NCBI GenBank assembly: GCA_013365325.1
Contig: JABVXV010000314.1
Coordinates: forward strand, 1 to 64,000
DNA length: 64,000 nt
Reading direction: 5' to 3'
DNA from: Dipetalonema caudispina
Lineage: Eukaryota; Nematoda; Chromadorea; Rhabditida; Onchocercidae
Each line of letters begins with the position of its first letter. The stretch's first letter is position 1. The notes beneath the pieces were generated by a model. The model searched no databases. It had not been told where the DNA came from and saw only the letters and a list, made by a program, of their open reading frames with translations. Positions 1-13,000 of this stretch are shown in pieces. A program made the position numbers and the translations under genes.

Positions 1-182
<182 letters not shown>

Positions 183-1585
183 GTAGTAATCACTGGAAGT
201 TTGAGAATGATAAAGACTCTGTCAGTTTCATCCAATGAAGAAATTTCCTCCCAGTAATTAAATACAATGAAGAAGCAACTTCTCTTCAATGGAAAATGGT
301 TAATTATGACGTGTAAAATTACGATTAAATTAATTTCGCAGTATTTAATAAGAAAAACGCTATGATTAAAATTTTTTTTAGCTTACTGATGAAATAGAAA
401 AAAATAAATTTTGCAAATTTTCCCGAATGAATGTAATATAAAAATAAATAGCTAAATGGCTAACTGTAGGATAAATAAATAACTGTGAGCTATTGATGGG
501 TAAAAAAGGAAAGACGAAGGGAGAGAGAGAGAGAGAGAGAGCGAAGGAAGTAACAAATTTGATATCAAAAACAGAAAGATAAAATTGTTATAAAAAATTA
601 TTCAATGAATGACTAAAAAAAAGAAAAAAATGATTCCATAACAAAAAAATTAAATCCATCGATAATTTTAATAGAATTATATTTTCCTATAATTTTTTTT
701 ATATGTGTACATAATAAAGCATACATTATTTTATGCAAGATTTATGATTTAAAAAGCATTATTAATACAAATTTTTTTAGAATAATTCTTTCACTATGAA
801 TAATTTTGCAAAATTTGCATTGATCCAAATTTAGATATTGAAAATTTAATATATTGTAGCGCCTTTTTTTGACTAGAATTTTATTCTTTTTTGGAAGGAT
901 TCAAATATTGAAATTTATTGAAAAATAGAATCTCTGAGGATCAATTGTAACAAATCAATAAATTATTCATTGTTTCTTCTTTTTTCACAATGATTAATTC
1001 AAATTCTTGAAGTATTAAGCAAATTTTTCCGAAATGCTCGACAAATAAATAAACAATAAATTAATTATTTTCTTTAAGTATGAAAATTAAATTTTCAAAA
1101 ATTATTTAATCAATAAAATGCTTATAGTGAATATTTCTACTTTGTCTATTGTAGCAATAGAATTAACAAAAAAAAGAAAAAATTAAACTAACCTTCGGAA
1201 AAATTCAGTTCAATTTTCAACCTTCTCAGGTGATTTCTTTTTCTTTCAAATTTACTCAAAATAGATACTATATTAATGAATTTATTGAAATACTTCCTAA
1301 GCATTGGTTATCCGGAATTCTGGATGTTGTGAGATTTACGGAAGGATTTAAGTGTTGCATAATGTCATAGTATGTGATGAAAAATGATTAAGTTATTTTT
1401 ATTGGTGGGCTAGAGTGATGTAGAAGTTTAGAGAGTGATGTGAAGGTGTAAATGTTGTTGACCTTTGCCCTTCGTAATTCGATCTTAATTTTTTCCTTCA
1501 TTAATTGCAAATTGTTGTGTTCGCTCCATCTTATAGTTAAAAATTTCAGATTACCATAACAATAAACACAAATAATATATGAATA
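183..1585. other. AT-rich intergenic DNA
   Basis: No gene seen. Holds a short GA run (about 521-541) and poly-T/poly-A stretches. The last 100 bases are the presumed 5' flank of the gene starting at 1586; no acceptor-like spliced-leader site lies directly before that start. A reverse-strand open frame at 1388-1618 has no recognisable similarity and looks like chance. Confidence 0.6.
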
Positions 1586-2901
1586 ATGAGTAACGATTTC
1601 ATCACAAGCAATACCCAAAAAGGAATTATTACCCGGACGTTGGGCAATTTAATTACTGTTTGGCCACTTAATGTTCATCAAGAAAAAGAACTCGTCTTCC
1701 AAGATGTAGCACCAATATCATCACAGTATTTAAAAGTTGGTGATTGGATTCAGATGGAAGTGGAACATGGTGATGTAGTTGTTTATCGTGAAAAAATTGA
1801 ACCCGTTCTACAAACATTGGTTACATTACGTGGAAATGTACAGGTAGTATTTGTTTAATGTCTGGTTTTTTCAACATTTACCACACTTGTAGTTAGTTGG
1901 ACTGATACATGTAATTATCGATGGAATAACATAACATCATGTTTGTGTTATGTGTTATATGATAGTTTACGTTTATTCCTTTGGTAATCGGTAATTTTTG
2001 CATTTTGATTCCGTTTATAATTTTCAGGTGATGACACGTTTGTATTTTCCAAATGGAATAAATAGAAATTGTGAGCACGTAATCGGTTATTCAGATGATT
2101 TTGGTGAAGTGGGCATTTTTTTCCAATGTCCTGAACTGAGGGCTGAATTTTTATATGACGTCTGGGTATCGAGGTTGGTCAATTGGTTTAGTTTTCTCCA
2201 CATTTCTTAAGCTGAACGTGCCTGAAAAGACATTCATTGGGAGGTTTTTATTCATGGTCGAAAGCACAGAAATAGTTTGAAAACCTATTGAAAGCATGGA
2301 AAAGTTGAAATATTCTCGATAGGCCATCGATTACGGACAGTTTTATTTACTACTTCTTTTTAGACCTCATAAAAAGTTTGCATCGTTGGAAAAGCGGTAT
2401 AATGTGCACTGGTGTCTTGTAAAACAAACGATGATTCCGTTAATGAGGGATTATGATGCAACAAGATTTTTATGGGAAAATCCGTCGGTTGACGATAATC
2501 CCGAGCATTTCAACAACACATTAACCGAAAGTAGCATTAATTCACGTGAAATTGATTTTTCACACGTGAGTTTTGCGTTATTTTGTCAGTTATTATTTCA
2601 TGGAATTAGTGGCTAGAATTTTATAAATGATACAGTTTGTGACACTGGGTTTCATATCACCTTCTAGTGAATGTATCACGTTTCTCATGTTTATTATAGG
2701 TTTATTTTTGTTTTTTGTCAGGATAAACAGTGTTCAGAAATTCTTTTTGATTTAATAATTATTATTTGTCAGGCACTAAGTTTTAACGATAATGCTTTGA
2801 GAAGATTATACAGCGATCCAAAAGTGCGTGAAGCAGTTTACCAATGTAGCAGCGATTTCGCTCGCTCAATCGAAGCTTACTTAAAGGGACTTCGTGATTG
2901 A
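1586..2901 (+). CDS. Unrecognised 261-aa protein, four exons
   Basis: Exons 1586-1843, 2028-2173, 2364-2565 and 2722-2901 join in phase to 262 codons ending in TGA. I do not recognise the family. The N-terminal 90 residues are rich in beta-forming stretches (GIITRTLGNLITVWPL, then a KVGDWIQMEVE segment), which could be a small barrel of the S1/OB type, but that is only an impression. The C-terminal third is helical-looking. There is no signal peptide; one hydrophobic patch (FDLIIIICQ) lies in the last exon and is too short for a clear membrane span. Exon 4 has a second in-frame acceptor at 2771-2772 that would drop 17 residues including that patch. The gene is complete, on the same strand as dynactin subunit 6 but 2.3 kb upstream, so an operon is unlikely. 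Probably a nematode-restricted protein. Confidence 0.75.
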
Positions 2902-5172
2902 TTTCCACTGAGGTACTTCCAATTTTTCTCTCGTAAATTTGAGACTCGTGTTGTCTACAAAAGCTTTATTTAGAGACATTTCCAACTTAAGCTCTGAAAA
3001 TGTCTCTTCTATTAGTTTGACACTTCTTATCATCCATGATCATTCATGTTTGTTTCCATATGGGTTATTATTGGTAGCTTATGATGTATGATGAGATATT
3101 AATAATAATCTTATCATGTGTCTTATCTTTACATACTACATCAAATTCATGTTTGGACATCACTAAAGAAACGTCTAAAAATCCTTCTAACAAGGGGATT
3201 ATGTCTTAGAAGAATTTTCCTGCACTATCATCGTTACTAATGTATCTGTTTGAGGTTTCATCACGAGTAAATATTTTGAAAACAGATGAGTAGCATAATG
3301 AGACGCCTCTTCTACCTGATGAGAGTGAAACCATTGAAAAGTACAGCAGAACGAATCAGCCATCGATGAAAACTGCGATCTGAGTCGATAACTTGATCAC
3401 TGTGCTATAATTTGCAATAACGAATGGGAATATTCCTTCAGTTGATTTATGCTTCTGTAGTTATTAAATATTTTCTTCGTAAATAAAACGTTTTATCGAA
3501 AGTGTTTTATTAAATAAGAAGTCGTTTTATCGAAATGTACAGTTTTTCTCTTTGTTTTACAATCGTTAAACCTAATTAAAAATACAACTCCTCACTGGAA
3601 AAAGTCATCCTGTATGCGCACCTTGTCAATGATGATTCAAGCAGTTTGATTAATAACAAAGATATCAAGAATTAGCGAAACGACGTGTTATCGAAATATA
3701 TTTTATATATTTACCTTATACTACACAAATTTTGTGAATATTAATATTCTAAATATCAAAAAAATCTTTCGATTACTTCACCCTTGCATTGTCGTGCATT
3801 AATGATTTAATTGATATGATAACATCATCTTTCATCATTACATTTTATTGCGCACCAATTTAATGTAAGCAACTTGGGAGATGTTACTTTGATCTATAAA
3901 ATATACGGCAAATTAACTTCCACATCTATTTTGTTTTTGGCTGTAAACTATGCATACTGAATGTTTTATATTTCGGTGATTCATCGAAAAGAGATACGAT
4001 TTTTGATTTTTTGGAATTTTGATTAAGTTACTTAAATTTTAGTCATCTCATACTTTTAATTTTCTTACTACTATGGTTTCTCATCATATGTAGTAGTGTA
4101 AACAAAATGATATTTTTCGTAGATAGTAAGTGCTTCAAATTTCGTTATGTACTTATACTGTATATGTCATAGAAATGCGAAAGTTTGATTTCCGCTACTT
4201 TTCGTTTTTTTTTTTTTTTTTTTTTAATTTTGTCGATTTTTAATTTCAAGTTAATTTAAGTTTCATTATATCTTTTAGCATTCTCTCATGAAATTTCTTC
4301 TATCAACAATGGATAAATGCAGAAATTATATTGAGGGAAAAAAAGAAATCACAACAATTATTGTAATAAAATTAAGCAATCATAGCTATGAAATGTGATC
4401 TCTGAGTAAATCTTGTATCTAATGTATTAAAAGTGTCAAGAGTATATCAGTCATTTTTATAAAGTTTCGGAGAAATAAAAATTGCGGGAAAAGATTAGGA
4501 AGAGTTTTAAGAATGCGAACATAAAAAATTTCAGGAAAAATTGGATGCACAGATTGTTAGGTAAGGAATATATGAAATTTTGGAGTTGAAATTTTAAATT
4601 AAAGTGAGGAAAGTGTTTTCTACGATCAGCCGGTAATAGATCAAGTCTTATATCAACATTGGGACTTATTTTGAGAAGATGTATTATTTATCATCTATAA
4701 AAAGATTGTAATGCCAACAATGTCTGTCATTCAATTACGTATATAAATATTATTTTAATAATCGGTACGTCTATCAAGTATTGCAATGAAGTCCAATTAG
4801 CTTCAGAAGTTAATTGGATTAATTTCTGATGTAATACTTATACAACCAATACACCGAGAAATCACATCCATCCCAATTTCCGGCTTAGACCGTATTTCCG
4901 GAGGATGGGTCATCTTTTTATCTGCTACGGGCCGTGGCCGTAAATTATTGCCGTCTATTTAACCTGTTGCCTGATCGGTTATTTCCGGTAATGATTACGG
5001 GTGATTGGGAATTACGGTGGTTTGATCGTCCTTCTGTCAGAGAATCTTGAGAAATAGGTTGTGGATCACATTGTATGCGTGGAAATTGGCCTGAGACTTG
5101 TTTATTTATGATATATTTACAGAATTTGTATGATTATCTCGTAATGTTCGTTCCGGTTATACTTTAAGTGTA
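2902..5172. other. Intergenic, with GC-richer island near 4.85-5.04 kb
   Basis: Contains the 3' flank of the upstream gene (AATAAA at about 3481), a T19 tract near 4206-4224, an imperfect hairpin at 4776-4839, and a GC-richer island at about 4855-5040 with three ATTTCCGG copies, just before the dynactin gene. No open frame here resembles a protein. Confidence 0.6.
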
Positions 5173-5179
5173 TTTCAGA
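5172..5179 (+). promoter_or_regulatory. Putative spliced-leader trans-splice acceptor
   Basis: TATTTCAG ends at 5178, one base before the dynactin subunit 6 ATG at 5180. A consensus acceptor with no upstream coding exon directly before a start codon is the usual signature of trans-splicing in nematodes. Inference only; a cis-spliced 5'UTR intron would look the same. Confidence 0.5.
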
Positions 5180-6793
5180 ATGACTGTTGAGAATAAGTAA
5201 GTTTTTCTTTTTCTTCTTGAAAACCAAATTCTCGAAATTCGAGTGAATTTCCACACTTATTTAATAAGTGTCTTTATCTTATTTTTAAAAAGAATACAAA
5301 TTTGAAAGGAAGGAAATGGTGTTTTTTTTTTTTTTTTTTTTTTTGTAGTAAACGTACTTTTTTTCTGATCTGAGGGAAAATTGGAGAACAACTGTACAGA
5401 TACCCCATTCTTTTCCCCCATTTTCATTGAACATAGTTCGGAAACAGATTACAATCAAATGTATTGAAATTTTATTACAGATTTATGATAGCATCAGATG
5501 CTGTTGTATGTAAGGAAGCAATTCTGGAAGGGGATGTAACAATCGGTTCAGGTATCTTTAGTATGTTTTTTTATGAATACTTTCGTAGCTTCCCTTCGTA
5601 AATGCTATACAACTTAGCTTACGTGATTTCCATCTTAAGTAATATTGATGCTGATGATAGTACTATATATTCTATATATGTTGGAAAAATTTCTCTATTT
5701 TTGAAAGAGTAGAACATAATGATCTAATGCTTTTTTGTTATATCTGAAATGTTATTTTGTAGCGTAATATATTTCTTCCTGCATGCGAAAACAAATAAGA
5801 TATCACTTAACCCTTCATTTGTACATCGATTGTTGGAGTCTTCTGGAAGATTTTCCGAAGCATTTTAGGGATTTTCCAAAAAATAATTTTTATCTGCTAT
5901 TGAAATCCAACTTTTCTTTTTAAAGTAGCCATTACAATCTGTTGATCAGAATTCCGATTTTTTTAAAGGTGAAGTCGATAATTCAAACATATTTAGGAAC
6001 CGTTGTTCATCCTACAGCCGTTATACGCGCTACAAATGGACCTATTATTATCGGAGAAAATAATAACATTGAGGAGACTTGCGTTATTGAAAACTTGTGA
6101 GCGAATTTAAACTATTCGAATATTCTGAAAAACTTACAAACATCGGAGGGAATTTTTCCTTTAGCTTTTTCCATTCTTTCTTAAATAAATATGTTTCAGG
6201 AACGAAAATGGCGAAACCCTTCTAATTGGTCGTGACAATGTTTTCGAAATTGGATCCGGTGAGTGAAATTTTCAAATAAAAGGTACATCCTGGCCGTTTT
6301 TTTTTCTGAAGTTCCAGAACTGATTGCCGACTTTATTATATTGTTTTCAGTTGTTCATGCTCCAAAGATTGGCGACAACAATGTTTTTGGTGTACGATGT
6401 CAGGTCGGTCCAAATACAACGGTTACTCGAGGTTGCTTTATTGGTACTAATTGTATGGCAATGCTACGAGAAGAGCTACCAGAAAACACCGTAATATATG
6501 GTAAAAATAATAATCGGCGAGTAGCGCGAGATCCACCGCAGGTAATATAGTTATTGGAACATAATTTACACTGTAGTTTAATATATTGTCTCTTAGGAGT
6601 TACATGATAGAATGATAAAGTGAACGACATAAAAATTTTCATGACGATTGTTTCCCTCATAAACTCTTGTTTCAATCTACTAAAATTCTGTGTGAAATTT
6701 ACATAGTTGGTTTTTTTTCAGCTCCAAACAAGTCAATTGGAATATTTAAGGAAGGCGCTCGAAAGATTCCATTACTTGATAAAATCGTCATAA
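5180..6793 (+). CDS. dctn6: Dynactin subunit 6 (p27)
   Basis: Six exons (5180-5196, 5481-5551, 5997-6096, 6200-6258, 6351-6541, 6722-6793) join in phase to a 169-aa protein. It is built of left-handed beta-helix hexapeptide repeats typical of the gamma-class acetyltransferase fold: AILEGDVTIGSG, HPTAVIRATNGPIIIGENN, NENGETLLIGRDNVFEIGS, HAPKIGDNNVFGVRCQVGPN, then the family-typical NTVIYGKNNNRR and DPPQ segment and a short C-terminal helix. In animals this protein pairs with DCTN5 in the pointed-end complex of dynactin and helps select cargo for dynein; it is not known to be an enzyme. The human protein is about 190 aa, so this one is full length with a slightly shorter tail. The start is the ATG one base after an acceptor sequence. 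It converges with the RPF2 gene, 937 bases away. Confidence 0.93.
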
Positions 6794-7730
6794 TGATCCA
6801 CCTTCCTTTCTCTTACAATGCCTCTGATACAAATTCAAAAGATGGATTCTTTTTTAAAGAAAATACTAAATATGGCATAATCTGGTAAGCCTATATTTGC
6901 AGCATTCTCCATTTAAATCCTATAATTGATCAGAAGGCGACATAGAGCTACGGTAAACTATCCTATAAAATTTTCGTAATGGAACAGTAATGCTTGGTGA
7001 TTCTTTCAACAGCTTTGGAAGTTTTATTCACATCAGCTGTATATAATCATTAAAAATTTTTTCCAATTTTTCAACTCAGAAGCATTTGAGAATTATTCAC
7101 ACGAAATCAACGAAAAACGGATTGCTTTGGTTTTGCGATAAATTTCGCACGATTTAAAATTTTTCAACGAAAAAATAACAAGAAAAAATGGAAAGATACT
7201 TCTGACAGAGCTATTCATCTGGAAAGTATTGATAGTAATGTATATACAGCAAAAAGACACTTTTTTTGTAGAATGATTCAGCAGAAGAATTGGTGAAATT
7301 GCAGACATCCGACAGTGGAAAGGTAATATTCAGAGAATGATTAACCAGGAAAATCAATAAAAATTATAGGCACCCATCAAAAAGACAAAATGAAAATGAT
7401 TCATCGGAGGGAAAGAGGAATTGTAGAAAATATGAACACTGATTAGTAAAGTTCAGTAAGTTCGATTATTACTTATTTTTTCCCGCTCAAACTTGCAACT
7501 AAGAAGAGATTTTCATTCCGTACTTTTCCTGACAAGCTTTCAGTTTTCAGAAATTTTGGACGATTTCATCTTTTCTCTAAGGCAGAAATCTGATTTGAAC
7601 CTTGAAAAAAATTTGCAACCCTCCAGTCACTCACCACTTTGTTCACCTCTCCTCAACTGTGTCACTTATAACAGAAAATATACTCCAAGTTTCATTCCCA
7701 GACAAAGTTGTCCCTCAATTCTCATTAAGA
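6794..7730. other. Intergenic between convergent genes
   Basis: AT-rich 3' flanks of dctn6 (+) and rpf2 (-). No gene or repeat of note seen. The forward open frame at 7493-7879 runs antisense to the last rpf2 exon and is a shadow. Confidence 0.6.
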
Positions 7731-10073
7731 TCATCTGCTTGCTGCATCTTCTTTATTCTTGTTTCCTCGTAAAGCCTTCATTTTCTTTGTCTGCATGCTA
7801 TCAATGTTCTGTTTACCGACATGAATACGTCCAAGCTCAGTGCCAAACACATCCGTCGATGTATTTTTTCGTTTTTTAGCCTGAAAAATAAGAGTTTAAA
7901 TAAAAATTTAGGAAAACAGCTCTGATTTTCCTTTTTCGTCAGTGCTGTCTCCAAAAACGAAAAATCTAGTCATGAAAAACCTTTTTTTCATTTCATACGA
8001 ACTAAAATGGAATTTATAGCAGAACCGTAAAAATGGAATTTATTTGGTAGTTACTTTTTGGTCGATCTTATTTGCTGCAGGAGGAAAAAAGTATTAAAGT
8101 CTTCCTCCATTCCAAACTATATCACTTCTCATAAGATGATAACCGAAACCGGTAATAAGCTAGTTGAATTAGTTCAAAATTTTTACCAAGATTTGTTTCG
8201 GCTGTTTCATTGCTTCTCGGAAAAGACTTTCACTGGCAAATTTATTCCGATGCACCGAAAAATCAATTCGTGGTCCAATTTCAACAAGTTCTACTCTTGG
8301 CGATGTACCCGTTGACTTCTTTAAACAAGTCCTAAATTTCAAAAAAAAAAAACTTTATTCAGTAATCTAATTACTCAACAGTTACAGTAAATAATCCTCA
8401 TCCAGCAGTAAGTCTCATAAAAATGTGACTATTGCGTAACTGAATCTGATCATTTTGATGATTAGTCCATATTAAATCGTCTCTCCCACCTTTCATCTAA
8501 AATTTGTCATTTCTAAGCCGATCGAATCAACATATTTACCTATTTTCTTCATATAATTTAGCAAAACACTCATCAAATAGTTTCTGACAATTATTTTCCA
8601 TCCAACGAAATCAGCTTTTTTATAACAAAAAAAGAAAAAAAATGCCTGAAATATGAAGGGAAATTCATCAATTTACTACATGTACCTGTATACTCGAAGA
8701 TAAATTTTCTGCTCAAGAGCAGTCAACGAAATAACAAGTTCCAATCCTTGCAAGCGTATGTTCTCAATTACTGCACCACGAAACCAATCGACCATCAAAT
8801 TACCAATACGTTTCATCGATTCATCCTTTTCAAATTCGGTTCCTTGCAAAATTATGCAAGGTTTACAACCAAAAGATACTTTAGCTGACTGAAATATTAT
8901 GCATTTTTATTTGATATGTCTTTAGAACGGAGGAAAGATTAAAGAAAAAAAGACAGGAAAAATGTCATTTTTAAGCTGTTAAACATTACTTTTTCTCGAA
9001 TCAGACAAAGCAAATACAATTTCTCGAATTTTACGAATAAAATTTTCAAATCTGAGCCCAAGCGTAAATTACTAATTGAAACAAATATTAAGTATTCATC
9101 AACTGACTTATCGGCCTTATGGTTGTAAAAAACTGCTCATAAGAATTCTGTAAAGCGTCAATTTTGTTTCAAAGGTTGTTGAGATGTTTGTAGCGTCGCT
9201 TGTAGGAATTAATAGTAGTGATTAGATATTTTATTTTAATTCTCATAAGCGATGCTATCGGCATCACGAAAGTTTTTAAAGCCAAGCTAATCTGATCATT
9301 ACCTCCTGCTTAGATTCTAGTGTTAACAGAATAGCAATTACTGTAAAGCCTTCGGCTTTCGAAAACTTCGTTCGAGTTATATCATACTTCACCAAATCCT
9401 CAATCTAATAAAACCCTCAAATAAAGTATGCTTCTATTTCAAATTTCTATAACAAAACTGACATCAAAAGCTGCAGATTTAACAAAATTTTCAATCTGTA
9501 ATTCAACCATATCGAGTACATGACAGTCATACATACGTCCCATAACCAAACTGTTCTTGTGTTTTTTTGAATTTGAGCCAAACAAAAATAACGATGTATC
9601 ATATTTCATCGCAAAACTCTCCAATTCAATATCATTTTCAAATGGATAGATTGGATTACGCCTGAAAATAACAGAATACCAACTTGTCATGCTACATGCA
9701 TTTACCTATTGATGTCCACACTCATCCAGCAAATTATGAATGCCCAGAATGAAAAACTGTATTATAAATCTTGAACAGCGAAAAAACGATTATGATTATG
9801 GTCAGACCTTTTCATGCGCATAGCCAATGGCTTTTTCAAAGCATAAAGATCAGCTAAAGCATCAGTAACTGTTTGGTTTGTTTTACCACCTTTCACGATT
9901 ATAGCTGTTTTATCGTTCTCGATAACTTTTGGCTGACGATTTTCCAAAAATCGCTTCCCGCGACGCGTTTTTGCCCTCCTGAGATATGAAAAAAATTACC
10001 ATCTACGAGGAACAAATGAAACTTTTGTTATCAATGGAGAAATAGCCACATTTTCCGAGAATCTCAAATACAT
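7731..10073 (-). CDS. rpf2: Ribosome production factor 2 homolog (Brix domain)
   Basis: Six exons on the minus strand (10073-10000, 9978-9808, 9661-9463, 8888-8686, 8331-8187, 7880-7731) join in phase to 313 aa; the human protein is 306. Diagnostic segments include RAKTRRGKRFLENRQPK, ALKKP, DTSLFLFGSNSKKH then NSLVMGRMYDCHVLDMVEL, WFRGAVIENIRLQGLE and the C-terminal FGTELGRIHVGKQ. Brix proteins of this branch (yeast Rpf2) act with Rrs1 in the nucleolus to bring the 5S RNP (5S rRNA, uL18, uL5) into pre-60S particles. The lysine-rich tail fits nucleolar localisation and RNA binding. The first 24 residues, before the conserved RAKTRRGKR, are the weakest part of the model: the start at 10073 is the only in-frame ATG that splices in phase, but another 5' exon is possible. 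A possible in-phase cassette exon lies at 9404-9303. Confidence 0.93.
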
Positions 10074-13000
10074 GGCATAGTTCGGATCTCCACTACATGA
10101 GGTACTTGGAAAGAAACAAAAATATAAAAACTATCAAATCTCTAAAAGTAGTAGCAATTGAGAATAATGATAGTGACAGAACTGAAGAGACATTAAAAAA
10201 TAATAAGATTCTATCGGCACAAAAATGGTACAAGACAATATCTACTGCTATCCTAAAAGTTAATTCGTGCGGTGAACATAAGTACCATGGAAATAACTGA
10301 ACAAGGAATAACTGATAGGTCCTATATACGTAGGAAAACGACTAATTAAGTCACTAACAAATGAAAATAATGGTGTAGCACTGGTCACATTTTGAAAGAT
10401 ACCATCTAAATTTCGCAAAATGATAACGATTATATTAGTATTTGGTAACTTCTAGATTGTATGCTGAAGTCATAGTGAATGCATATCAAAATATGATGAA
10501 TTTATGAAATCCCAATTTTAACTCCTACTTCTTGGTTAAGTTTTCAATAATTAATTATTCAATATAAGACATAAATTTCAACATACATTCAACCAACCTT
10601 AAATTATTAGTTCCCATTACACCTTTCCACCGAATTCAGTATCTTGCCTATTTTTCAGCCACTCTGAAATTCATTTCATATTAATTATACATTCAAATTT
10701 TAAGAAGAAAAAACAAACAATTGAAACTGTCTCACTCAACAAAAGAATTTAATTGCGTTATTGAAATGGTACATTAGGTATTAACAAAAGAGCTTAACTA
10801 GCTCATACAGTTGATAAAATCATCATCTAACAATTAGCACCTTTAAATACTTTCAGACAATATCTCCGTATTTTCAGTTAGCACCCTCAAATATTTTTAA
10901 ATGCTATCGCTATATTTTCAGTTAATACTCTTACACATTTGTAGATGGTGTGACAACATCTTAAAATTCTTCCCTGAGGTATTCTTAGGTGACACTCTAA
11001 AATGTGTTCAATTTATGAATAAAGGATGCATTAAAATAATAATCCACCCATACTCTTCTAACTAAATTTTGAAAAAAAGTTCATCCATTTACTTACAAAT
11101 TTATCCCTAATTACAAATTTATCCAACTTTTCATTGATAAACCTTTAATTCTAAGTCTAATGACACGCATAAATTAAAACTTAGAAATAAAACTTGAAAA
11201 GAACAGAAAATAAAAATCTGAATCGCATGGAAAACGAGAGAACATAAGGATTATTTCAGTTAGTCGCGAAATACCAAGCAGCTCATTACAGACCAAGTAG
11301 CTAATTAGTAGTGGAACAATTGCTTTTAAATTTGGAATTCAAGAGATTTTCAGCAGGAGAAGGTATGGAGAGAATGTCTCATAGTTCCTACTAATTATTT
11401 GGCTTATTTATTAACAATTTAGCTGTATAATGCTTGTTAGTATCCATTGATGGTATTGGGACGAATAATTATACCTATAACGTGCTCTCATTACCTTGAC
11501 TGATAACAATGATAAAGATGATGATTAGTTGATAACTCATTAAATTTGATAAAATACCTTCGAGGACAATCTCTTCCTCAGATATCAAAGAAAGGAAAAG
11601 GATTTTACCATTCAATGATTAGAATAAATTCGGAAACATCAATATTGTATTTTCATCATACCATTATCAAAGTGATACAATTCGACAAATCGTTGCAAAA
11701 CGCATTTTGGTTGTGGTAGGCCTGTCAAGTTGCTGTCAGCGTGGTGGTGTTACTGTAATCCATTGGATTGGGTAGTATCGTATTATCGGTACTGCTGAAG
11801 AAGCATGCCAAATGGCTTACTGTAAACTTGTTAATCTTGCAGAAATAATACAGTATAATAAGACACTAAATAGGCTATGGAAATACTACAATTAATTGCG
11901 GTTTTTGGGATTTGATATTAATCAACCTGATTAAGGACTGGTATCACGGTACCATGGTAGACTTTATTGCAGTAGTATAAAATAGATATAAATGAGAAAA
12001 GTAAGAGATCAATGAGTTGCTTTCAACAGTTGAAATTAAGTAATTGAGTGTTTAAGTACGCTGAATTAACCATTTATGTAAATAATTAAGTGATGCCTTG
12101 TGAATTTCAATTAGTATGAATAAAGAAGGCGAATGACAAAAATATTTCTATTAACGGTTGCATTTGTAATAACATAAAAATAATATAACTATATAAATCC
12201 TAAGGTTTCAAATTAAGTAACCAATTATTTAAAGAAATAATGAAATAAGTCATTTACTGTAGTATTGAAATATGAATAAAAAAAGAGGTATAGAATGTTG
12301 CTCAGATAATTAATAGACAGAAGGAGGCAAATTAAATAAACTTTTGATCTCTTAAATCATTGACCATATCAAAGGTAAAAGGCACACAATAAATCACTGC
12401 ATATTAATAATTTCGTGTATTTTGATAATTAAGTTAAATCATAGCAGATTTTCGCGCAACCTGGAAAAAAATCGGAATATTGCAAGAAGATGCAAATTGT
12501 TGTAAATTAGTTCCCATTAATTAATTCATTTCCGCACTAGGACGACTATTAATACTACTGGAGTACTGGGGTTAAAGGTCAAGTGGATGCTTCCTATGCA
12601 ACTAATCTATTAAATAGCGTAACAATCACAGCGATGCATCTGTTTATTTTTCTTAATGGCTTAATTACGATATGATTAACAAATATTTCCAAGCTTTTGT
12701 CAAAATTAACAATTCAATTTTCTTCATAGTAAATATTTATGCAAGGGTGCTGCTGATGCATATTCCGTATTTCTTCACTAACTCTAGTTAAATTTTATAG
12801 AGAAAAATAAAAATCAATTTTACACAAAAGTATTGCTTTTCTTCCCTTCTTTTTTCCTACAATTTTTCATTTAAGCTTTGGTGAATTCAATATAAGCTTA
12901 AATTGGATCAAATTTTCGGATTACGATAGGACTGAGATTCTACCACTTTTCCAGACTGAATAATATTTAGCATTAGAGAGCAGTTGCTGATTGCTAGCCA

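Noticed and set aside
7493..7879. Forward 128-residue open frame
   Set aside because: Antisense to the last coding exon of rpf2, whose reading matches the conserved C terminus.
10097..10300. 67-codon forward frame next to the rpf2 start
   Set aside because: No recognisable motif and no acceptor or donor context; compatible with chance.
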